10,937 nucleotides of DNA, taken from NCBI GenBank assembly GCA_946480655.1, contig CAMLKN010000061.1, positions 1 through 10,937 on the forward strand. The letters are read 5' to 3'. Below the pieces are notes generated by a model. It had not been told where the DNA came from. It saw nothing but the letters and a program-made list of their open reading frames with translations, and made no database searches. This document shows positions 1 through 7,663 of the stretch, one piece after another. The position numbers were made by a program, and so were the translations under genes. Positions within the stretch are counted from its first letter, which is position 1; every line of letters begins with the position of its first letter. This stretch comes from an uncultured Devosia sp. (GTDB taxonomy: Bacteria; Pseudomonadota; Alphaproteobacteria; Rhizobiales; Devosiaceae).

Positions 1-974
1 GCGCCGGGCAGGCTGAGGCCTTCGAAATAGGCCTTGGCGTGCTCGAAGAAGATGGCGGGTGCCAGGTGCAGCGAACTGCTCGAGCGCACCAGGATGCCGA
101 AGCGATTGGTGGGCAGGCCGCCATCTGCAAGCGGACGAAAAACCAGGCGTCCGGCGGCTATGTCGTTCTGCGCGCCGATCGGGGTCATGATCGACGCATA
201 GTGGCCGCCCAAGGCCAGTTCGACGAGGAGGCGAATGGAATTTACCTCGACCATGGGCGGGGTGATGCTGGCCGACGACTTGAGGAAAGGCTCGATCACC
301 TCGCGGATGGAAATTTCCGGCTTGCCGACGGCGAGGGGATGTTCAAGGCACTGCGCCATCGTCAGCTTTTCCATGCCAGCCAGCGGATGGTTTGGCACCA
401 TGACTGCACCGATGGAAACGTCGCGACGGAAGGCGATATCGACCTGCCGAGGCGGCTTGGCGATAAAGCCAAAACCGATGTCGATGCGCTCCTCTACGAG
501 GCGCTCCACCACTTCGGCGGAGGGAATGATGGAAATATCGAGGGTAAGGCGCGGATAACGCCTGCCGAAATCGGTGATGAGCGAGGGGAGGAAAGACAGG
601 CCCACGCTTTCGGCGGCAGCGATGCGCACTGAACCGGCGCGAACGCCGCGCAGCAATTCGATTTCCGAAACAGCCGCTTCCATGGGGGCGGCAAGGCGCC
701 GGGAGTGGCGGAAGAGGATTTCGCCCGCCGGGGAGAGTCGCAGCCTGCGCTTTTCGCGCAGGAAGAGGGCAATGCCCAGCGCGTCCTCGAGTTGGGCCAC
801 CTGCCGCGTCACGGCGGAGGAGGCGACATTGAGGCGGCGGGCCGCCTCGCGGATGGAGAGGTGGGTGGCAACGGCGTTGAAATAGATCAGCGAGGGCTGG
901 TGAAACACTCGGGCCAGGAGATTGGCCGACAGGGCGTGCTCACGTGGCCGGTCGGGCGGATTGCGGGTGTCCAT
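1..974 (-). CDS. LysR-family transcriptional regulator, 3' end cut by the window edge
   Basis: I translated the minus strand from the ATG at 972-974. It stays open for 324 codons to the window edge, so the C-terminus is missing. An AAAGGA ribosome-binding site lies 7 nt upstream (982-987) and supports this start. Residues about 28-90 form the LysR winged helix-turn-helix, with AVATHLSIREAARRLNV, then SSAVTRQVAQLEDALG, then LFLREKRRLRLSPAG. Residues about 113-320 read as the LysR substrate-binding domain (VRIAAAESVGLSFLPSLI; DIGFGF; NSIRLLVELALGG). LysR proteins are usually 290-330 residues, so only a short tail should be missing. The 27-residue extension before the helix-turn-helix is somewhat long, but no internal ATG offers an alternative. 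The gene is divergent from the xanthine dehydrogenase operon, with two T-N11-A palindromes between them. I infer that it controls that operon and itself; the effector, perhaps a purine intermediate, cannot be read from sequence. Confidence 0.93.
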   Translation of the reverse strand, partial: MDTRNPPDRPREHALSANLLARVFHQPSLIYFNAVATHLSIREAARRLNVASSAVTRQVAQLEDALGIALFLREKRRLRLSPAGEILFRHSRRLAAPMEAAVSEIELLRGVRAGSVRIAAAESVGLSFLPSLITDFGRRYPRLTLDISIIPSAEVVERLVEERIDIGFGFIAKPPRQVDIAFRRDVSIGAVMVPNHPLAGMEKLTMAQCLEHPLAVGKPEISIREVIEPFLKSSASITPPMVEVNSIRLLVELALGGHYASIMTPIGAQNDIAAGRLVFRPLADGGLPTNRFGILVRSSSSLHLAPAIFFEHAKAYFEGLSLPG

Positions 975-989
975 CAGACATTCCTTTGT

Positions 990-1002
990 TGCCGTATCGG
1001 CA
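990..1002. promoter_or_regulatory. Candidate LysR operator 1 (T-N11-A palindrome)
   Basis: The 13-bp sequence TGCCG-TAT-CGGCA is a perfect inverted repeat and fits the LysR T-N11-A consensus exactly (T at 990, A at 1002). It begins 2 bp beyond the ribosome-binding site of the divergent lysR gene. Occupancy here would most easily block lysR transcription, which is the usual autoregulatory arrangement for this family. The assignment is inferred from pattern and position. Confidence 0.5.
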
Positions 1003-1017
1003 GCATAGTGCTCCCAA

Positions 1018-1032
1018 CTTGAGAGTATCAAG
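1018..1032. promoter_or_regulatory. Candidate LysR operator 2 (CTTGA-N5-TCAAG)
   Basis: CTTGA-GAGTA-TCAAG is a perfect inverted repeat with 5-bp arms. It contains a T-N11-A core running from T1019 to A1031. Its centre lies 29 bp from the centre of the palindrome at 990-1002, a spacing compatible with one LysR tetramer bridging a recognition and an activation site. The heptamer CAACTTG occurs at 1015-1021, overlapping this site, and again at 1035-1041, a 20-bp period. The site is about 110 bp upstream of the uraH start. I could not assign a confident -35/-10 pair. Confidence 0.45.
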
Positions 1033-1079
1033 AGCAACTTGCCGTGCTATGGTGCGGGTCGGGGAACGATATTGAGACG

Positions 1080-1124
1080 CATGCCGCCGGGCCGGATCAT
1101 GGCCCCCGTTGCGTTGGCAGCATG
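1080..1124 (+). other. Possible folded 5' leader upstream of the uraH ribosome-binding site
   Basis: GGGCC (1089-1093) pairs perfectly with GGCCC (1101-1105) across a 7-nt loop. Outer bases CATGCC (1080-1085) can pair imperfectly with GGCAGCATG (1116-1124), enclosing it. The structure would end just before the GGAAGGAG ribosome-binding site at about 1125-1132. At this GC content such pairing can arise by chance. It matches no riboswitch class I can recognise. Confidence 0.2.
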
Positions 1125-1141
1125 TGGAAGGAGCAGCAAGA

Positions 1142-1492
1142 ATGGCGGGCGGAGCCCTCACCACCCATGTCCTCGACACCATGCATGGCAGGCCGGCGCG
1201 CGGCATGCGGCTGGAGCTGCACTATGTGCATGGCGACCATACGCATCACCTGGTCGACAGCTATACCAATGCCGATGGGCGCGTGGATCAGCCGCTGCTG
1301 AGCGATGAATTCCAGCATGGCGAATATGAAATCCGCTTTCATGTCGGGCAGTATTTCGAGCGCATCGGGGTCGAGATCGAAACGCCCTTCCTCAACGTCG
1401 TGCCGATCCGCTTCACCATTTCCGAGGACAAGCACTACCACGTGCCGCTGCTGGTCAGCCCCTTCGCGTATTCCACCTATCGGGGGAGCTGA
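1142..1492 (+). CDS. uraH: 5-hydroxyisourate hydrolase
   Basis: This 116-residue protein of the transthyretin-like family hydrolyses 5-hydroxyisourate, the product of urate oxidation, to 2-oxo-4-hydroxy-4-carboxy-5-ureidoimidazoline. The N-terminal signature LTTHVLDTMHGRPARGM is present (residues 6-22), with His9. Arg47 sits in NADGR, and HYHVPLL (98-104) supplies the second His. The C-terminus is YRGS (113-116), the tetrapeptide that separates true hydrolases from transthyretins. Full length is normal for the family. I chose the ATG at 1142 because GGAAGGAG lies 8-9 nt upstream and residue 1 then falls just before the conserved start of the domain; an in-frame ATG at 1109 would add 11 residues unlike the family. 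It is the first gene of the operon and ends 2 bp before xdhA. I see no signal peptide, so it is probably cytoplasmic. Confidence 0.97.
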   Translation: MAGGALTTHVLDTMHGRPARGMRLELHYVHGDHTHHLVDSYTNADGRVDQPLLSDEFQHGEYEIRFHVGQYFERIGVEIETPFLNVVPIRFTISEDKHYHVPLLVSPFAYSTYRGS

Positions 1493-1494
1493 GG

Positions 1495-2961
1495 ATGGTC
1501 GAGGTCGCCAATGCCATCCGCTTCCTGCTCAATGGCGAGGAGATTACCCTCACCGATGTGGCGCCCGACCTGACCCTGCTAGACTGGCTGCGGCTGGAAC
1601 GGCGCCTGCGCGGCTCCAAGGAGGGTTGCGCCGAGGGCGATTGCGGGGCCTGTACCGTGCTGGTCGGGCGGCTCATGGGCGACGAGATCATCTATGACTC
1701 GGTGACGGCCTGCATCCGCTTCGTAGGGAGCCTCCACGGAACCCATGTCGTGACCATCGAGCACCTGCGCGGCGAGAATGGCGCGCTGCATCCGGTGCAG
1801 CAGGCCATGGTGGATCACCACGGTTCGCAATGTGGTTTCTGTACGCCGGGCTTCGTCATGAGCCTTTATGGACTCTGGATGCGCAATCCCGATCCGTCGC
1901 GCGCGGCCATCGAAAAGGCCTTGCAGGGCAATCTCTGCCGCTGTACCGGCTATGCGCCGATCATCCGCGCCGGCGAGGCTATGGGCTCCTATGGCAAGCC
2001 GCAGGGCGACCCGCTCTGGGCCGAACGGATTGCGGTCAGGCAGAAGATAAAGGCGATCAACGATGGCCGTCGCGTCGAGATCGGCGAGGGCGACAAGCGC
2101 GTCATCATCCCGGCATCGCTGGACGATTTCGCGGCGGTCTATGAGGCCAATCCGGAGGCACGCATCGTTGCCGGCTCGACTGATGTGGGTCTCTGGGTCA
2201 CCAAGTTCATGCGCAATATCGGTCCGGTGATCTTCATCGGCCATTTGCAGGAATTGAAGCGCATCGCCGAAAACGACAGCGAAGTGCGTTTCTATGCCGG
2301 CGTCTCCTATTCCGAGGCGTTGCCGGTCATCACGGCCAATTTCCCACAACTGGGCGAGCTCTGGGACCGCATTGCCGGCGAACAGATCCGCAATATGGGC
2401 ACCATTGGCGGCAATATTGCCAATGGCTCGCCCATCGGCGATACGCCGCCGCCCTTCATTGCGCTGGGGGCCAAGCTGCATCTCCGCCGGGGCGAGCATC
2501 GCCGCGAAATCAAGCTGGAAGACTATTTCCTCGCCTATGGCAAGCAGGACCGCCAGCCGGGCGAGTTTGTCGAGAGCGTGACGTTGCCGCTGCTCCCGGC
2601 CGGCGAAAAGTTCGCCACCTACAAGATTTCCAAGCGCCGCGACGAGGATATATCGGCCCTGTGTGGCGCCTTCCGGGTGTTCGTCAACGACGCCGGCAGG
2701 GTTGGCATGGCGCGCATTGCCTTTGGCGGCATGGCGGCGACGCCCAAGCGGGCCAAGGCCGTCGAGGCGGCGCTGATCGGCAAGCCCTGGACCATGGAGA
2801 CCGTCGAGGCGGTCGTGCCCCATTTTGCCGAAGATTTTTCGCCGATCAGCGATATGCGTGCTTCTGCCGACTATCGCATGCTTGCAGCACAGAACCTGCT
2901 CAAGCGTTTCTTCCTGTGGACCCAGGAGAGGGGTGAGCGTCTGGCGAGGGAGGTGGCGTGA
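1495..2961 (+). CDS. xdhA: Xanthine dehydrogenase small subunit (2x[2Fe-2S] and FAD)
   Basis: This 488-residue subunit passes electrons from the molybdenum site through two iron-sulfur clusters to FAD and on to NAD+. Residues about 7-90 form a plant-ferredoxin-type domain with Cys45, Cys50, Cys53 and Cys73 (GCAEGDCGAC). Residues about 95-165 form the second cluster domain with Cys113, Cys116, Cys148 and Cys150 (CGFC, CRC). A linker follows, then the FAD-binding domain from about 205, with IVAGSTDVGLWVTK (224-237) and the FAD motif NMGTIGGNIANGSPIGD (300-316). The CO-dehydrogenase flavoprotein C-terminal domain covers about 370-480. All eight cluster ligands are present and the length matches bacterial XdhA. 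The start at 1495 is 2 bp after uraH, with GGGGGAG 7 nt upstream inside the end of uraH. The stop overlaps the xdhB start by one base (TGATG), indicating translational coupling and equal production of the two subunits. Confidence 0.98.
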   Translation: MVEVANAIRFLLNGEEITLTDVAPDLTLLDWLRLERRLRGSKEGCAEGDCGACTVLVGRLMGDEIIYDSVTACIRFVGSLHGTHVVTIEHLRGENGALHPVQQAMVDHHGSQCGFCTPGFVMSLYGLWMRNPDPSRAAIEKALQGNLCRCTGYAPIIRAGEAMGSYGKPQGDPLWAERIAVRQKIKAINDGRRVEIGEGDKRVIIPASLDDFAAVYEANPEARIVAGSTDVGLWVTKFMRNIGPVIFIGHLQELKRIAENDSEVRFYAGVSYSEALPVITANFPQLGELWDRIAGEQIRNMGTIGGNIANGSPIGDTPPPFIALGAKLHLRRGEHRREIKLEDYFLAYGKQDRQPGEFVESVTLPLLPAGEKFATYKISKRRDEDISALCGAFRVFVNDAGRVGMARIAFGGMAATPKRAKAVEAALIGKPWTMETVEAVVPHFAEDFSPISDMRASADYRMLAAQNLLKRFFLWTQERGERLAREVA

Positions 2962-5285
2962 TGAACAAGCAGACCGGCATTTCCCTCGCCACACTCCATA
3001 CCCCGTCGCGCCACGACAGTGGCCCCAAGCACGTCGCGGGCACTGCTGAATATCTCGACGACATGATCGAGCCCGTCGGCACGATGCATGCCTATCTGGG
3101 GCTTTCTACCGTCCCGCATGGCGAAATCGTCAGCATGGATTTCTCGGCCGTGCTGGCGGCCCCCGGGGTCATTGGCGTGCTGACCAATGAGGATGTTCCG
3201 GGCGAACTCGATATCAGCTCGGCCCATGTGCATGACGAGCCGCTGTTTGCCAATGGCGAGGTGCATTTCTGGGGTCAGCCGATCTTTGCGGTGATTGCTG
3301 AAACGCGCGACCAGGCGCGGCGTGCAGCGCATCTGGCCAAAGTCGAATACAGGGCGTTGCCCTTCTTTACAGATGTGCGCTCGGCCCAGTCTGCGGGTGG
3401 AAAACTCGTCACCAAGCCGCTCAAGCTCGAGCGTGGGGAGGTCGAGGCCGGCCTTGCCGCTTCGCCCAAGCGGGCCAAGGGCGCCATTACCATTGGCGGG
3501 CAGGACCACTTCTATCTCGAAGGGCAGATCGCGCTGGCCATTCCGGGCGAGGATGAGGACGTGGTTCTCCATTCTTCGACCCAGCATCCGAGCGAAGTGC
3601 AGTTGATCGTCGCCCATGCCCTGGGCATTCGGCAGAACGCGGTGACGGTCAACGTGCGCCGCATGGGCGGTGGCTTTGGTGGCAAGGAGACGCAGGGGAA
3701 CCTCTTTGCCGTGGTGGCGGCTTTGGCGGCCAAGAAGTGGAATCGCGCCTGCAAGATCCGGCCCGACCGCGACGACGACATGAGTGCCACCGGCAAGCGC
3801 CACGATTTCGTGGTCGACTATGACGTGGGCTATGACGAGACCGGCAAGATCCTGGCGGTCGATGCAGTCTATGGCGCGCGCGGCGGCTTTTCGGCTGACC
3901 TTTCGGGTCCGGTGACCGATCGCGCGCTGTTCCACTGCGACAATGCCTATTGGTATCCGGCGGTGCGGGCGCGCTCTGAGCCGCTCTACACCAACACCGT
4001 CTCCAATACCGCTTTCCGCGGCTTTGGCGGTCCGCAGGGCATGATGGCGGCGGAGCGCTGGGTGGAGGACATCGCCTATGCGCTGGGCAAGGACCCGCTT
4101 GATATTCGCAAGGCCAATTTCTATGGCACTGACACGGACAATGTGACGCCCTATCACCAGGTGGTGGAGGACAACATCATCCACCGCGTGGTGGATGAGT
4201 TGGAGGCCTCGTCCGACTACCAGGTGCGCCGCAAGGCGGTGCTCGACTTCAACAAAGCTAGCACGGTGCTCAAGAAGGGCATCGCCCTGACGCCGGTCAA
4301 GTTCGGCATTTCCTTCACGGCGACCTGGTACAATCAGGCCGGTGCGCTGGTGCATGTCTACAAGGATGGCTCGATCCATCTCAGCCATGGCGGCACCGAG
4401 ATGGGGCAGGGGCTCTATATCAAGGTCGCGCAGGTGGTGGCCGACGCCTTCGGGGTCAATCTCGACACCGTCAAGATCATGGCCACCTCGACCGGCAAGG
4501 TGCCCAATACCTCGGCCACGGCGGCATCATCGGGGTCCGACCTCAACGGCATGGCGGCCTGGGATGCTTGCGAGCAGATCAAGGCGCGGCTGGTGGCGCA
4601 TGCGACCAGGCTCTACGACGCCGACGAGGCGGATTGCCACTGGGTCAACGGCGGGCTCGACGTGGGCAAGAAGCATGTACCCTTCGCCGAACTGGCGGCT
4701 TCCGCCTATATGAACCGGGTGCAACTCTCGGCCGCCGGCTTCTACAAGACGCCGAAAATTCACTGGGATCGCGCTACGGGCCGTGGTCATCCCTTCTACT
4801 ACTTCGCCTACGGGGCCTCGGTCAGCGAGGTGACCATCGACACCCTGACCGGGGAATACACGGTCGACCGCGTCGATATCCTGCATGACGTCGGCAAGTC
4901 GCTGAATCCGGCCGTTGATATGGGCCAGGTGGAGGGCGGGTTCATCCAGGGCATGGGTTGGCTGACCACCGAGGAACTGGTCTGGGACGACAAGGGGCAG
5001 CTGCGCACGCATGCGCCATCGACCTACAAGATCCCGCTGGCGTCGGACGTGCCGCCGGTGTTCAACGTCAAGCTGGCAGAATGGTCCGTCAATCGCGAGC
5101 CGACCATTGGCCGCTCCAAGGCGGTGGGCGAGCCACCCTTCATGCTGGCGATGAGCGTTGTCGAGGCACTGGGCATGGCAGTGGCGAGTGTGGCCGACTA
5201 CAGAGTCGCCCCGCAGCTCGATACCCCAGTCACGCCGGAACGGGTACTGATGGGGGTGGAGCGGATGAAGGGGCGTGGCACCTGA
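2961..5285 (+). CDS. xdhB: Xanthine dehydrogenase large (molybdenum-binding) subunit
   Basis: This 774-residue catalytic subunit hydroxylates hypoxanthine and xanthine to urate at a molybdopterin centre. Aligned by eye to the bovine enzyme, the active-site residues are all present: Gln208 (bovine Q767), Glu243 in GGGFGGKE (E802), Arg321 in DRALFH (R880), Arg353 and Phe355 in AFRGFGG (R912, F914), Phe452 in FGISF (F1009), and the catalytic base Glu724 in AVGEPPF (E1261). The two Phe that sandwich the purine and the Glu/Arg pair that orients it are therefore intact. This argues for a genuine xanthine dehydrogenase rather than an aldehyde oxidase or another family member. Length is normal for bacterial XdhB. 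I prefer the ATG at 2961, which overlaps the xdhA stop and has GGGAGG about 7 nt upstream. A GTG at 2958 is possible. No signal peptide is seen, consistent with a cytoplasmic XdhAB complex. Confidence 0.98.
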   Translation: MNKQTGISLATLHTPSRHDSGPKHVAGTAEYLDDMIEPVGTMHAYLGLSTVPHGEIVSMDFSAVLAAPGVIGVLTNEDVPGELDISSAHVHDEPLFANGEVHFWGQPIFAVIAETRDQARRAAHLAKVEYRALPFFTDVRSAQSAGGKLVTKPLKLERGEVEAGLAASPKRAKGAITIGGQDHFYLEGQIALAIPGEDEDVVLHSSTQHPSEVQLIVAHALGIRQNAVTVNVRRMGGGFGGKETQGNLFAVVAALAAKKWNRACKIRPDRDDDMSATGKRHDFVVDYDVGYDETGKILAVDAVYGARGGFSADLSGPVTDRALFHCDNAYWYPAVRARSEPLYTNTVSNTAFRGFGGPQGMMAAERWVEDIAYALGKDPLDIRKANFYGTDTDNVTPYHQVVEDNIIHRVVDELEASSDYQVRRKAVLDFNKASTVLKKGIALTPVKFGISFTATWYNQAGALVHVYKDGSIHLSHGGTEMGQGLYIKVAQVVADAFGVNLDTVKIMATSTGKVPNTSATAASSGSDLNGMAAWDACEQIKARLVAHATRLYDADEADCHWVNGGLDVGKKHVPFAELAASAYMNRVQLSAAGFYKTPKIHWDRATGRGHPFYYFAYGASVSEVTIDTLTGEYTVDRVDILHDVGKSLNPAVDMGQVEGGFIQGMGWLTTEELVWDDKGQLRTHAPSTYKIPLASDVPPVFNVKLAEWSVNREPTIGRSKAVGEPPFMLAMSVVEALGMAVASVADYRVAPQLDTPVTPERVLMGVERMKGRGT

Positions 5286-5286
5286 C

Positions 5287-6147
5287 ATGACCGCTCCAGC
5301 CGCACTCGAAGCCTTTTTCGCCGCCAATCCCGACGCGATTGCGTGCGAACTGGTTTCGGTGCGGGGGTCTTCGCCGCGGGCGGAGGGGACGTTCATGCTG
5401 GTGGGGCTGGGCGCCATCTTCGGCACGATCGGCGGCGGCGCGCTCGAATATATGGTCATCGACCATGCGCGGCGGCTGATCGCTGAAGGCCGGGCCGAAG
5501 AGGCCATGGATGTGCCGCTGGGGCCGGAGATCGGCCAATGCTGCGGCGGGCGGGTGAAGGTGAGCCTGCGCCATGCCGATGCGCAGTTGCGGCGGGACTT
5601 GCTGGCGCGGCTGATCGCCGAAGACGCGTCGAGCGCTCATGTCTACGTCTTTGGCGCCGGGCATGTGGGGCGGGTGCTGGCGCAGATTCTTTCACTGCTG
5701 CCGGTCAGGCTCGAGGTCATCGACACGCGGCAGGAGGAGCTCGACGCGCTGCCGCCGGGCATACCGCACCGGCGCGTGGCTATGCCTGAGGCGGTCGTGC
5801 GTTCGGCGCCACGAGGCAGCGCCTATGTCATCCTGACCCATGACCATGCGCTGGACTTCCTGATTGCCCAGGAAGCGCTGGCGCGGCTGGACAGTCCCTA
5901 TGTCGGCATGGTTGGCTCCCGGACGAAACGGGCGAAGTTTTCGAGCTGGTATGTCGAGCAGGGGGGCGATCGCCGGGCGCTGGAACGGTTGATATTACCC
6001 ATTGGCGCGCAAGGGCTTGGGGATAAACGACCTTCCGTTATTGCGGCACTGGCGGCGGCCGAGATTATGGTCCAGATTGGGGGACGGGAAGTTTCAGACG
6101 GGCACAGGTCCATCCCCACCAAACAGGGGGTGGCGAGTGGATTCTGA
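5287..6147 (+). CDS. xdhC: Xanthine dehydrogenase accessory protein (molybdenum cofactor insertion)
   Basis: This 286-residue protein belongs to the XdhC/CoxI family. In Rhodobacter capsulatus, XdhC binds the molybdenum cofactor, supports its sulfuration and inserts it into XdhB; it is not part of the final enzyme. The N-terminal XdhC domain shows VRGSSPRAEGTFMLV (residues 25-39), GTIGGGALEY (46-55) and the conserved Cys pair followed by GG at 85-88. The C-terminal Rossmann-like domain shows VYVFGAGHVGR (119-129), HDHALD (185-190) and GMVGSRTKRAKF (207-218). The ATG at 5287 follows the xdhB stop by one base. Its Shine-Dalgarno match (AAGGGG, about 5267-5272) is rather distant, so translation probably depends on coupling to xdhB. 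A GTG at 5275 would overlap xdhB but sits too close to that site. The last 20 or so residues are unlike anything I recognise and are probably a variable tail. Confidence 0.95.
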   Translation: MTAPAALEAFFAANPDAIACELVSVRGSSPRAEGTFMLVGLGAIFGTIGGGALEYMVIDHARRLIAEGRAEEAMDVPLGPEIGQCCGGRVKVSLRHADAQLRRDLLARLIAEDASSAHVYVFGAGHVGRVLAQILSLLPVRLEVIDTRQEELDALPPGIPHRRVAMPEAVVRSAPRGSAYVILTHDHALDFLIAQEALARLDSPYVGMVGSRTKRAKFSSWYVEQGGDRRALERLILPIGAQGLGDKRPSVIAALAAAEIMVQIGGREVSDGHRSIPTKQGVASGF

Positions 6148-6148
6148 T

Positions 6149-7663
6149 ATGCCCAATCGGCTCGAATTGAGCGGCATTACCAAGCAGTTTCCGGGCGTAT
6201 TGGCCAATGACAACGTGTCATTTGCGGTCAAGCCGGGCGAAATCCATGCACTTCTGGGCGAGAACGGGGCCGGCAAGTCGACGCTGGTCAAGATGATCTA
6301 TGGGATCATGCAGCCCGATGCCGGGGAAATCCGCTGGAATGGCGATCCGGTGGTTGTGCCGAACCCCAAGGCCGCCCGCAAGCTCGGTATCGGCATGGTT
6401 TTCCAGCACTTTTCGCTGTTCGAAGCCCTGACCGTGCTCGAAAACATCGCCTTGGGCATGGATGCCAAGATCCCGTCGCGCGAGCTGGAAGGGCGAATCC
6501 GCGAGGTGATGAATACCTACGGGTTGGCGCTGGACCCGCACCGGACGGTGGCGACGCTGTCAGTGGGCGAGCGGCAACGTATTGAAATCGTTCGTGCTTT
6601 GCTGCTCGACCCGCAATTGCTGATCATGGACGAGCCCACCTCGGTGCTGACGCCGCAGGAGGTGGAGCAGCTCTTCACCGTGCTGCGCAAGCTCGCCGCA
6701 GAGGGCTGCTCGATCCTCTATATTTCTCATAAGCTTCATGAAATCAAAGCCTTGTGCGACACGGCGACGATCCTGCGGGGCGGGAAACTGGTCGATACCT
6801 GCGATCCGAAACAGGAAACCAGCCGCTCCATGGCCGAGAAAATGATCGGCGCGGGGCTAAAGGATATCGTCAAGCCGGCGGGTCGGAGCTTCGGCGAAAC
6901 CAAGCTATTTGTTAACAGGCTGTCAACACAAAGGGCCGGTCATTTTGACGTTCCGGTCAATGACGTGAGCTTCACTGTGCGGGCAGGCGAGATCCTGGGC
7001 ATTGCCGGGGTGGCCGGCAATGGTCAGAACGCGCTGCTCGACGCCCTGTCGGGCGAAATCCGCAGCGAGGACCGGGACGCCATTGCCATCGACGGCAAGG
7101 GCATAGGCCACATGGACACGACCGAGCGGCGGCGGCATGGCTTGTGCGCCGTTCCCGAGGAGCGCAACGGCCATGCCGCGGTCGGCGACTTCACGCTCAG
7201 CGACAATTCGGTGCTGACGGCGCGTGACCGGCTCGGCATGGTGGTGATGGGGCTGATCAATTCGGGCGCGGCCAGAACCTACACGGGCAAGGTGATCGCC
7301 GACTTCGCCGTCAAAACGCTGGGACCGGCCTCGACGGCGGGATCGCTGTCGGGCGGGAACCTCCAGAAATACATCATGGGGCGGGAAATCCTGCAAAAGC
7401 CCAGCGTGCTGGTGGTCAGCCAGCCGACCTGGGGCGTCGATGCGGGCGCGGCGGCGGCGATCCATCAGGCGCTGGTGGACCTGGCCGCCGCCGGATCGGC
7501 CATCGTGGTGATCAGCCAGGACCTCGACGAATTGCGGGCCCTTTCGGATACGCTGGCGGTGATCAATATGGGGCGGTTGAGCGAGGCGCGGCCGGTCAAG
7601 GATTTCAGCGTCGAGGAGATCGGCCTCCTGATGGGCGGCGTGCATGGGGCGGAGGCAGCATGA
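6149..7663 (+). CDS. ABC importer ATPase with two nucleotide-binding domains, BMP/nucleoside type
   Basis: This 504-residue double ATPase is of the kind that powers BMP-family nucleoside importers (NupA/YufO-like, related to RbsA and XylG). Domain 1 is complete: Walker A GENGAGKST (37-45), Q-loop Gln86, signature LSVGERQR (137-144), Walker B LLIMDEPTS (157-165) and switch His194. Domain 2 (about 252-495) is degenerate, with GVAGNGQNAL (287-296) lacking the Walker A lysine and SQPTWGVD (424-431) replacing the DEPT of Walker B. Its signature LSGGNLQK (400-407) is intact. This asymmetry is common in the family and implies one main hydrolytic site. The gene starts one base after xdhC and overlaps the first permease by 4 bp (ATGA). 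The ATG at 6149 gives the usual N-terminus but has a weak ribosome-binding site. A GTG at 6137 has AGGGGG better placed and would add four residues. The neighbouring xdh genes point to purine bases or nucleosides as cargo. Confidence 0.95.
   Translation: MPNRLELSGITKQFPGVLANDNVSFAVKPGEIHALLGENGAGKSTLVKMIYGIMQPDAGEIRWNGDPVVVPNPKAARKLGIGMVFQHFSLFEALTVLENIALGMDAKIPSRELEGRIREVMNTYGLALDPHRTVATLSVGERQRIEIVRALLLDPQLLIMDEPTSVLTPQEVEQLFTVLRKLAAEGCSILYISHKLHEIKALCDTATILRGGKLVDTCDPKQETSRSMAEKMIGAGLKDIVKPAGRSFGETKLFVNRLSTQRAGHFDVPVNDVSFTVRAGEILGIAGVAGNGQNALLDALSGEIRSEDRDAIAIDGKGIGHMDTTERRRHGLCAVPEERNGHAAVGDFTLSDNSVLTARDRLGMVVMGLINSGAARTYTGKVIADFAVKTLGPASTAGSLSGGNLQKYIMGREILQKPSVLVVSQPTWGVDAGAAAAIHQALVDLAAAGSAIVVISQDLDELRALSDTLAVINMGRLSEARPVKDFSVEEIGLLMGGVHGAEAA

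Noticed and set aside
39..632. A + strand open frame of about 197 codons overlapping the left-edge gene
   Set aside because: It is the antisense shadow of the LysR gene, whose minus-strand translation gives a clear helix-turn-helix and effector domain.
1039..1308. An upstream ATG frame starting near 1081 as a possible leader peptide for uraH
   Set aside because: It has no good ribosome-binding site, runs far into uraH out of frame and shows no recognisable protein features.
1579..4388. Two long antisense open frames opposite xdhA and xdhB (roughly 1579-2994 and 2871-4388, minus strand)
   Set aside because: They lie entirely opposite strongly recognised genes and their translations (rich in His, Arg, Asp, Gly) match no family. 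They are explained by the high-GC codon bias of the + strand genes.
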